Part shown: piece by piece, positions 54,916-64,000 of the stretch
How the letters are laid out: each line of letters begins with the position of its first letter
How positions within the stretch are numbered: the first letter of the stretch is position 1
NCBI GenBank assembly: GCA_030295235.1
Contig: AP026128.1
Span: forward strand, 1 to 64,000
Direction: 5' to 3'
DNA length: 64,000 nucleotides
DNA from: Fistulifera solaris
Taxonomy: Eukaryota; Bacillariophyta; Bacillariophyceae; Naviculales; Stauroneidaceae
Position numbers and translations under genes: made by a program
The notes under the pieces: model-generated
Databases searched by the model: none
Told to the model about the DNA's origin: nothing
The model's input: the letters and a program-made list of their open reading frames with translations, nothing else

Positions 54916-57900
54916 CACCAGATGAACCAACTTTTTCCAATCATCTTTGTCTGGTTCCCGAACTCGCGTCGTCAAAAACGCGATTGCCGTACACGTATCT
55001 GGGCGTGCTCTTTTGGTAGCATACAATATCTTTGCCACCAGATTATGAAATTCCACCGCTTTATCATGCGGTAGTTTCTCCGCCTTTTCATCAACTCGGA
55101 AAAGATTTTCTGGAGCCGCTGTGTTCTTTGTTCCGCCACCTTTTGGCTCAGATTTGTCAAACGCAGCAATGATCTCTTTGATGTAATCAAACATACTGAT
55201 CTTCACCTGGCCAGCTTCACTAAAGTCCAACTTCATTCCGAGATAGTCGTGGATCTTTCCCCTGCTGACAGTCATCTTTCCAGATCCGTCTTCGAAAATA
55301 CTCGTATTCCTTACGAAGCCAATCGATCATGTCATCCACACACGATTTCTTTTTGTGACTCACTTTACAGTCATCAACATGGAAGCATATTGTCATTTGC
55401 TCACCATCGATCATCTTATTGGCCACACATGGATCATACGGATTCAACTCGAACCCGATACGCAACAAACTGCCAACGAACTTTCGGTAATACAACAGAC
55501 TGGCCACCATTGTACCGTAAAGCGCATTCAGACACTGGACTAGCAACTGCTTGTCCCCTTTTCTGTCAATAGTAACAAAATCTTTGTAAACGTCTGGAGC
55601 AATGTCGACCAAAATATCAACCAAAACTCCCCGGATCTTAATGTAGACCATATCTTTCTCGTCCTCAACCCGCGTCTGAATAAACGCGTTTGGAATATCA
55701 ATGATGGCTACCTCTCTTCCTTCCTCTGCATCAACAATGCAAGTCAACAATACAGACTCGGTAGCAACCGTCGGCGAACTGGCATCCTCTTTAGAAATGT
55801 AGTCACGCTGTTTGTTGCCACCTGCCACGGTACGCCCCTTTGATGTCACCGCAGCGTTTTCTTTTTTAGGAACATGTGGGATTCCAACACTTTCATTCTT
55901 TGTTCCGGTGTCAGATCTTTCCAATGCATTGGCTTAAACGTGTTCCGGAAATGCAACTGCTTCATCTCCCGAATAAGCTGCCAAGTATGCTTTCTTTCCC
56001 CACTCTTTTAATCCCGCCTTAAGCGACAACTGTGTCATGATTGCTGCCACTATGTTAGTGTCGGCCTGATAGAAAGCTGTTTGTTGAAACATATGCATAT
56101 CGGGGTACTGAACTCCATCAGTCTCCAACTGGGTTACGGCATACGCATACCGAGCTCCACTAGAATGGCTCGGGATATATGCCTTGGGTGGCATCCGATT
56201 TCTGGTCGAACGCCGAAGTTCCGGTACTGCCGCAGCTACCGGTGCTGCTATGGTAGACTCAGCGGTTTCAAGTTGCACTGGGTCTGGGGCTGGAGTGCTG
56301 TCGAGATCATGAATTCCGACTTCCGTTCGCGTTTTGGGGGGCTCAAACGGAGCCTCCTCCTCGCTCACTCCTGGGAGCTCGACATCATCTGAAGAGACGG
56401 GCTCACTCGCTGGTGCAGCATCAAGCTGCGAATCATCCAATCCTGGGACGATAGGGTCCTCAAATGGTTAACACTGGTGAAACAGATTTTCCGACTGAGT
56501 GTCAAAAGAATGGAATTCCATTGACAAAGAAAATGTCAATTGCAAGAGTCACATCTCGATGCAATGACAAAAGTTCCGTGGGAATCTTTACAAAGTCGCT
56601 GACCACCGGAACTGGCTTCTTCCGAACGGTCTTTCCTTTAAGTGCGGCAATGTCTTTTCCCCAAATTTGGTGCGCTGTCTCAATATCTGCCGCCGTCACT
56701 GGGCAGTCTTTGATTTGATTGCTTTTAACAAGCCACTTAAAATCCTTTTCCGAAGGATACTGTAGCGCTTCATAGAGATGCCGTGCGGCCTTCGCTCCCT
56801 TAACTTGTCTAGCCGAGAGACCCTCCAAGTTCTCTCGCGACTGTTTCAACAAAAGCAAATCCTTTCACTTTCATTGGAGCGTACACGTGAAGACCACTTG
56901 CGTGCATTTTAAACTCCATATTCGACTTTCCTGGTCGATGGACAACAAACTTTCCTTGTAAGCTGTCGACGTAACTCGATACAGCTTGATCAAGTTCTTG
57001 AGAGCAATAATGTTAGTAATGGCTCGGTCATCAAACCAAACCTCTTGCTCGTATCCCGCCATGGTCGCTTTCTTTGTTACTTTCATTGTTCCACCGTTGC
57101 TTTTAAGTTGCATGACTTCCTTTGTGTCGCGAACGTTCGACACAAGTTTACGGTTGCAGAACAAATCCATCGTGGACTGACTGTCCAACAGAATCACCTT
57201 AGTGAGGTCGAAACGGCTTTTGTTGTGACTCTGCTTGAATAATGTAGCGATCCTTGGCATAGGGTCATCAACTTGCGTGAAATCCATGTGCAAGCTCCTC
57301 GAACTGAAAATGTGGACGTCTCTTCTTCCGACTCAGAAAGATCAGAATCGGCCTCTTGTAGCGCCTTCAACTGCGTGTTCACACTTTCGTACTTCTTTTG
57401 CATCTTTTTCATTTCGTTGGTGAGTTTCTTAACGCTAGATGCAGTCGACTTTACGGACTTCTCGTCGCCGTCTGACTTCGACTTGTCCTTTCCTTTTCCT
57501 TTTTCCTTTTTATTCGGACAGCTCCAGGACGGATGTCCCACTTCCCTCACAAGCGTGACACTTTTTATCTGCCCAATATTTCTTATCAAAGTCGCCAGTT
57601 TTGCCTTTCCCTCCTTTCTGAGCGAATGCAGTCCCCTCGGACTCAACCGGCTTCTTAATAACACTCTTGGTATACTTGTCCAACAAATGTAGGGTTTGCT
57701 GGCGCTCGTCGGATACTTTTGCTCGCCCGTAGTGAACTCGTCCTTCAAGTCACCCTGTAGCTTAGCGTGTTGTTTTCCGCTCTGTCTGAGGAACATGTAC
57801 GCTATGAACCGCTCCTCTTGATCTTTCACAACCGCTTCCTGCTCGTCTTCCGATAAATCATAAAACGATTTTCCGTCATATGACTCTTTGGCAACATACT

Positions 57901-58912
57901 CAAGTAGGCCCTCGTGTCTGAATGACATGCCCACGGATCTCGCCACATCGATTTTTGTGTTGAACCTCTCGTACCACTGTGCATTGGACATCGCATCCTG
58001 CTGAAATCCACTTAGCGACAACATTTGTTCATACACGGTTGCAAACGGGTACTGATCCTCCGTCTCGCCAACACGGTCTTTGTAATCAGCCTGTACAATG
58101 CGATAGGATCAAAAGAATTGCTGACTGTCTCCCACGACATATCCTGTTTCATTTTGTCCATCAGCAGAGGAGTACACTGTCCCTCAATCAAGCTGTACGA
58201 CTTTCCACGATGCAGCTGTAGCTTGTCCATACGATCCCTGTATGTGTGCCACTCTGCCTTATTGTGTGCCGCTTCCTCCCGGGCGTCAACTCTGGTACAA
58301 TAGGCTGCTCCGCCGCAAAATCAGCTTGAGCAATTTCGTTCTCTAACTGTGCCAGCCGCATAGGAGCTTCAAGATTGGCTCCCGTTGTATCGGCTTCAAT
58401 CATGCGCTGCAACAACTGTCTTTGTGCCCTCGCGCGTTCTGTAGGTTTTCATGGGCCTGTCTCAAAATGCGCTCCCTCACTGCATTCCTCTCCATAATTT
58501 CCTCACTGTACACCGGTTTTGGGATGATGACCGGTCTCAAATGCAGTAGCTCATTGCAAATGTCCTGCCCATAAGTCGCTCCCACGTACTGAGTGATCTT
58601 CGTCCAAGTAGTTCTCATCAGATCGGCCGAATTCTTCTGTCCATAATCGAATACATTCGAACCAAGTTCGGCACAATTGCCCTTTTTCACAACGGCTTTC
58701 GAACCGCTGTAGTTTTGTCCTCTTCCGCTCGCTTTTGGCCACGACCTTCCTTGCCGCCACCACGCTGCTCTGCCTCCTCTCCCAGTCATCCGTTAGCTGA
58801 GAAAATGAGAAGGTAAACGATAAATGCCCCGATGACTCGGTGGCTGCCTGTCAATATGACTTTGCACCTCTGTTGTTACTTACACGGCTCTGCCGATGCT
58901 TCTTTATGATAA

Positions 58913-59138
58913 TGTTGAGAATAAATCCCTTATTTCAATCACTAGTCTCACCAATTCTATCAAACTACCACAATAGAATGAATGTATGGTCTTTACTAGA
59001 TTATCATAAAGAAGTGACAGCAACGGCTGCTGCTGCTGTTTCTTCCCTCAGCCACTGGTGTCCTTTTTGGTTCCAGCGTCCGGGCTTTCCGCTCGGGATT
59101 CAAATCACTCATGACTGGATTCACTTTTTTTTCCAACA
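58913..59138 (-). repeat. Outer Copia LTR, proximal copy
   Basis: A 226-base LTR; the outer element's 5' end adjoins it. Confidence 0.9.
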
Positions 59139-59375
59139 GGCGAAGTGTGCACCAATGGGTCCAGTATTGATGAGTTGTATGCCCTGAATCGCTTCTATAA
59201 TGGATCGGCATCCTCGCTGCAAGAATCTACCTTTTGGCGGGCATCGCTAATAAGCACGGCATTGACAACAGGCGCCTTGAATAATTTCCAATATACAGCA
59301 CTGCTGCTCTCTAATCATGTGGACATGTTGTTCGATTATGTTCAAGCTCTGGATCTTTTGCTAGTCTATTCTTAA
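59139..59375 (+). pseudogene. LRR-like family member C, right part (relic)
   Basis: Continues the relic at 46660-47116 beyond the Copia insertion. The frame GEVCTNGSSIDELYALNRFY runs to a stop at 59373-59375 (DALLLVYS-type end: QALDLLLVYS). The section NRFYNGSASSLQEST...LLLSNHVDMLFDYV aligns with MNRFHNGTQTLGQVS...LLSRNTDILVNF of the gene at 12471, and spacing across the insertion matches that paralogue almost residue for residue. Little or no host sequence was lost at the insertion. Confidence 0.75.
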
Positions 59376-59636
59376 AAGGCGGAGAAAATGAATGATTAAA
59401 CCGTACCCAGGTAACTAACGCGACCGGTACCTCTTATCTGAAACTGCAGTAAACACTTTTTGCCTAGGTTCTGATTAATACGTTTCTCGATTGCGACCCA
59501 AAATAATAATTTTTCAATTGACGAGTGAATGAAAGACCTAGCTTAGATCGATCGGTCGACGTACAGTCACGCATGAACGCATTATTCTGCAACCAAAACA
59601 TCATTATTTCTCATACAAAATAACTCTTTTGATTCT

Positions 59637-61875
59637 ATGAATTCACAAGAAGCCCTCGAAGCTATTCAGTTCCTTCAACAGGAGGCGCGCAACGAAGAAG
59701 AGCGCTCTACAGGCGCATCGCAACGTTCGGCGTCTCCTCTTTCGTTGCGATTATCACCGATTGCGCCGAGATCTGCTGTTTCAAGTCCTAGCAGTTCTTT
59801 TGATAACGATGATCGACACAACAATTTACCAAATCACACGCGAGATGCTAGTCCTATTCGTACCGCATTTGCTCAATTGCTGGAATTGTCCTTCGAATCG
59901 CAAATAAGGCATCACGATGGTGAAGAGGAAAATGCTGACACGGAGCAGCACGGAAAACATCCTATTGCGATGCAACAAAGGGTAGAGGATCCTCTTCAGC
60001 AAAGAGTACAAACACTTCTTCCTCCACCGCCGCCGCCTCCTCCTCCTCCATCACCACGTCCTGCTTTTCGGTCTGATGATGTCAGTTCGACGACAAGTAC
60101 CGAACACATAGTAACAACCAAAACGCATTATTCCGTAACCAATCCGCTCGCAAGCATCGATACTTCCATTGTTGATGAGAATGATGATGTTGAAGACGAA
60201 AGTGATGATGAAGACACATTTTCGGAGCCCTTCGAATCGTCATTTGAGAAAAAGAGTCGTGAAAATTCTTTGGAGACGTATGAATTGAATGAAACCAGCC
60301 GTGAAAACTCACTCGATCGATCCGACCGAAACTATAGTATCAATCCGCAAATGAACTCGATTCTGGAAAGTGACGCCAATGTTTCGAAAGAAGACCTGGC
60401 TACGGAAACATTGGAGGATCCTGATGCTCGCAATATTTCGGCGGCAGATTTACTGGACGAACATTTGGATGGACTGCTAGCGTCCGACAAGGGCAACGAA
60501 GAGAAAGTTCGAGGTGATGCCAAGGGTGTTGCTGGGCGGGTCAATCAAACTATTCATAAAATCAAAGAAATGGCTACGCCGTATCTCCCGACAAAGCTAC
60601 CGACAACGACTTGTCTTTCTAGGGACAACGAGGATAATAAGACGACGTACGCAAAACGTCCATTTCCAAAAAATTCATCGAATGATGTTACTGCCGTCAC
60701 TGTGATTGATACAGGTCACATCTCATCTGTTGCAAGGGATGGACCCAGCAAATTGTTATCGGTCGACCAACAAAGAGTACCGATGATGCGAATGCGCCAT
60801 CCCGCCGCACAAGACTTTCTCACGGAGCATGAAGCATCCTCACCACACCATGAAGAAGAGTTTGTGAAGGGAACGTCACAACAATCGAGAGCGCAAGCCA
60901 CGGAGAAGCAGCGGCAGCGGCGCGTGAAAGAATCGTTAAATGGACCGGATGATATACTTGTGTGCAACAACGTTGTATGGAAGGGGTTTGAGAATTTTGT
61001 GGTTTCTCGCTGCGGCAATGCGTCAGATGCTGTCGTCGAGAAAGCGGCCAATCGCCAGAAGGAAGCATCAGCGAGGCAATACAGCCCGGCATGCAGTGTG
61101 GCCAGTGAAAAAAGTGAAGGTTCAGAGAGTATGATGCGCCGGCTTTCCCAACGTTATCTCAAATCCGACGCCACGGTTGTCAGTTCTCTGGACGGCAGTG
61201 CATCCAATCGGTCGGGAGGTGGAAGCCGACCGACTCAGGATGCACCGATTACTGTATTGAACCCTATTCCGAGGCATGTCACTGGCGCTTCAGCACAATT
61301 TCCTGCGCAGCCAGCCATTAGGGAAGGGGACTGTTTGCCCGCTGACCAATTTGTACGAAAGTTACGAAACGAAGGACTTGATATCTTGATCCATAGAAAA
61401 GCTCACGCGGCTGACGTCATGGCAAAGCCTTTGAGAGCACATGTTTATTTGGAAGATGCGAAAAGGGGGGAATAAGGGGGATTTTTGGGGTCCTTGGCTT
61501 GTTTGGTTTATCGGAGACAGCCCAGTGCGGAAGGGCATTGACCTGTTTGATATACGATCGCTCGACAAAGCGTCCGCACTGCAACTTGAACAATATCCCT
61601 TAGCCATGCCTGGTCGTAGTCTATTGCTGCTCATGAATGAAGGGCCGGATCATGTTTTTGAAATGCAGGACGAAGCTTCAGCAGTTTCTTTCGTGCATGG
61701 CATTCGTTGGCTGATCGCTCATTTATCATTTAATCTTATTGCTGGAAATGTCAATGTCAGTTGTGACATGATTGAGGTCACCGACCACCAAACTCCGTGG
61801 CTGGAGTCCCATCTGTCCAGTTTGATGAATGACTTGACTAATGTTCTTGTAGATAAGTCGGCGACTGCAATGTAG
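59637..61875 (+). CDS. Disordered protein with PH-like C-terminal domain
   Basis: ATG 59637. The first ~550 residues are disordered: Ser/Thr/Arg-rich, a poly-Pro run (LLPPPPPPPPPPSPRP), acidic patches (DENDDVEDESDDEDTFSE) and two related motifs (SRENSLETYELNETSRENSL). The C-terminal ~150 residues are globular (KAHAADVMAKPLRAHVYLED, GDFWGPWLVWFIGDSPV, FEMQDEASAVSFVHGIRWLI), with the beta-rich pattern and final amphipathic helix of a PH-like fold. The frame slips by one base at a G run near 61468 (six G; five keeps frame), right within the domain. Likely a membrane- or phosphoinositide-linked signalling protein, by inference. Stop at 61873-61875. Confidence 0.6.
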
Positions 61876-63425
61876 AATGAATGCGCAGAGGGCTATATCT
61901 AATCAAAAAGTAAATGCAGAATTTCAGTTTCTAGTCTACTAAGGCTGATGTTTATGTTGAAAACGCAGAACAAACCAGGAAATCTAAGTTGCGACAAAGC
62001 AGCGGCAGGTGCGAAGTCATTCGACTGTATCCGATCCACCTCTGCATTAATCATCAGCTCCAGGGATTCTCAAGAGATGTTTCCGGTTCACCTCAGCCTT
62101 AGACGTGAGCAGCACAAACGGAATGTTTCTCAACATTGCTTCGATCCAAAATCCTTCCTCTAGAGTCGTTTCTTACATGAATTTCGTCATCGTCACTAGT
62201 AAGCGATCATTGCATCCGATATCATAAAAAGAAAGTTAATCCCATCCTTTTGTTACCCCAAATGAATTTAGATCTTAAGTGACAAATCTGGCAACCAATA
62301 ATGCGAAGGTGTGATAAATATAGATTTCCGTCTGAAAAACTTTCTGAATATGAAGGAGCACAAGAACACATAAATCATTTCCGTCGCTTCATTCAATTCG
62401 TTCGTTACACCTGGTTGAAAAATAACTCTCTCTTAGAATGTATTGTCGCATGGACATTTCGGGATCTTGTATTTGGAATGGTTACCGACAACAGAAAGAA
62501 ATGATTATTAAAAGATTCGATAAGCTATTGCTTCATAAAGAATATGCAAAACGGAAGGAAGCAGTTATGTTTTTAAGCTAGTGAAATATTCTTTCACGCC
62601 GCATAAAGCTAACAAGCAGTGGACAAGCTCGACATCTTGAGTTGAAAATCGCAACGAAGCATAATCACCAATGTATTCAAAGATGCTCTGCCGCCAAAGA
62701 GGGCTGATCTCAAAGTATGGTGATTATATTGCAGTTTAAAATCGTCGCCTGTCCGTCTATAGTTTTGATTCGTTCGATTAATTTAATGGATTTATGATGC
62801 AACGCGGCAGGCAAGTCTTAAGTAAATAATAGAACGCTAACAAGATATGGGTAGAGCACTATCGATTGATTCAATGGATATCGCAATTTATATTCTTTCA
62901 ATGAACATGATACAGACATTAAAACATCTCATCTGTATTGGTATGTGGCCCTCTGCGGCGCCGCATCTATACAATGGCTATACAGTACTACTGCATCGCC
63001 TGGAAAGAATTTATGTGTAAATACCATATGTTTTGAATAACTGGTTTTGACCAACGGCAAAGCGGATAGCTACGAGATACTGAATTGAAGGGTATCAACG
63101 AATCGATTCTTAGCACTCCCGCTACAATTTGATGTGCGTGCATGGTATCCTCACTTGCTAATCAGGCCATAAAGAAATTGACAGGTAAAAGGACATGAAA
63201 ATTGCGACACCATCGTTTGCCTGCTTATCAAGCGTCGTCTTGTGACAATCGGTTGCTTGGGGCAGATTACACGAGACAATAAGGCAGCCATCTCCCCGAC
63301 CGCTTAATCTTGCCTTCGCATAGGCTTTAGGGGCCTTATCATTTTCATGGATTTCGGAGCTGGGATATTTCTTTTGTAAGCCTTTTCATGTTTTTTGTAA
63401 TTAGTCCTGTAAGACTTCGGCGCAG

Positions 63426-63560
63426 ATTTCACCCATTCTCAAATATTTCCCAGGAATAATTTAATCGAAACCTTTGCTTGAAAGCTGCTCGAAATGGTTC
63501 TAGATTACACAGATACCGACCTGGCCACTTAAAGACGACACCTTCGCTTCATCAAGAAAT
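63426..63560 (-). repeat. Diverged duplicated segment, copy 1
   Basis: Similar to 63842-63975, about 415 bases further on. On the minus strand the two read as related peptides: FRAAFKQRFRLNYSWEIFEN in this copy and IRAALKQRFRLNYFCEKIEN in the other. Likely the remnants of a duplicated coding or repeat unit. Confidence 0.55.
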
Positions 63561-63841
63561 CGCTCTTATACACCACATTTCAGGTTGCCGAAACAGCATG
63601 CTTTTACCAAATCCTATCTGTTATCTCGAGATGGTTCCCGGTCAGCCAATGGGATAATCTTTGGATGCAGCCAGTTTGAATCAGTTTCTAGAGGCTTCTA
63701 TCAAGTGAGCTAAACCTAAAACGTGGATAGGATTTAAAAATCCAAATTTATTTATAAACTTCTTTATGACTGGAGGCTTACAAAGTTTTCAATTTAATTA
63801 ACAAGTGTATGGATACTTTCAATATAAATAACTTTGGATGA

Positions 63842-63975
63842 TTTCCCCATTCTCAATTTTTTCGCAGAAATAATTCAGTCGGAATCTTTGTTTTAAGGCT
63901 GCTCGGATTGAAATGAAAGCATACAAAACCGACTTGAAAAGTAAGGCAACACCTTTGCTTTATCGTTCTATTGCC
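63842..63975 (-). repeat. Diverged duplicated segment, copy 2
   Basis: Partner of 63426-63560. Shared landmarks include CCCATTCTCAA and GCTGCTCG. The array could continue beyond the window. Confidence 0.55.
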
Positions 63976-64000
63976 AATATTTCTCGGTCTTGCTCACCAT

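Larger units (their letters stand above)
47117..59138 (-). mobile_element. Outer Ty1/copia LTR retrotransposon, split by a second copia
   Basis: A fossil Copia element on the minus strand, with terminal repeats at 47117-47343 and 58913-59138 (LTR ends TGTTG...CAACA when read on that strand). Parts from its 5' to 3' end: gag-like block about 57190-58790, protease/integrase about 56500-57300, reverse transcriptase about 54920-55930 (FHVDDCKVSH), and RNase H about 47524-47970 (QDNKSAILLE). It looks broken, with roughly six to eight interruptions plus the inserted inner element. The LTRs are close to identical, so it is fairly young. It sits inside an LRR-like family gene. No clear 5-bp target duplication; only GG is shared at the two borders. 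Confidence 0.85.
61876..64000. other. Terminal 2.1 kb without a supported gene
   Basis: Frames here are short (61948-62163 and 62301-62504 on the plus strand) and show no domain. The AT content is high. The only structure seen is a diverged duplicated segment (63426-63560 and 63842-63975). Confidence 0.45.

Noticed and set aside
61948-62163. 71-codon plus-strand frame
   Set aside because: No domain and high AT flank; likely chance.
1-64000. CRISPR array, prophage or bacterial operon
   Set aside because: Spliceosomal introns, telomere repeats and eukaryotic gene families show nuclear DNA; no direct-repeat/spacer array exists.

Overview
This window is a chromosome end of a photosynthetic, diatom-like stramenopile. 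It opens with about 467 bases of CCCTAA telomere repeat and then carries about thirty nuclear-type genes. Evidence for the lineage: genes have few, short GT-AG introns (72-318 nt); a light-harvesting (Lhc-family) gene is present; two proteins start with a signal peptide followed by a Phe-containing junction, as in the two-step plastid targeting of secondary red plastids; the repeats are Copia retroelements. Species is not determined.

Layout. 1-9.2 kb: telomere, a gene fragment, a secreted Cys-rich gene with a frame break, a Rab7-type GTPase, a plastid-targeted coiled-coil protein, a membrane-anchored pseudokinase-like protein and the first member of an LRR-like family. 9.5-14 kb: two tandem paralogues of an unrecognised family, then a second LRR-like gene. 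14-24.6 kb: a small one-TM protein divergent from ribosomal protein eL19, an Lhc-like gene, several low-complexity proteins, and a PWWP/TFIIS-type chromatin protein. 24.6-26.4 kb: gene-poor, holding a piggyBac-type MITE. 26.4-46.3 kb: a dense housekeeping and regulatory stretch with a disordered protein, a two-TM protein, a miniature G-alpha-like protein, a plastid-targeted Gfo/Idh/MocA oxidoreductase, an ARM-like protein, an ankyrin protein, a membrane-anchored ubiquitin protease, a chalcone-isomerase-fold protein, a PPR protein, a FUN14/EF-hand protein and TAF9. 46.7-59.4 kb: a third LRR-family gene, now a relic, split by a Copia element that is itself split by a second Copia element. 59.6-61.9 kb: a long disordered protein with a PH-like end. 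61.9-64 kb: no gene I can support, but a diverged duplicated segment.

Two points stand out. First, about a dozen otherwise well-conserved host genes change reading frame by one base, mostly at or beside a homopolymer run. This looks more like uncorrected base-calling error than mass pseudogenisation and should be resolved before any gene is called dead. Second, the window holds several unusual proteins: the tandem unknown family, the G-alpha-like protein without a normal P-loop or helical domain, and the FUN14 protein with an EF-hand-like loop. No operon-like functional system is visible; neighbouring genes look functionally independent, with several head-to-head pairs sharing short intergenic promoters.
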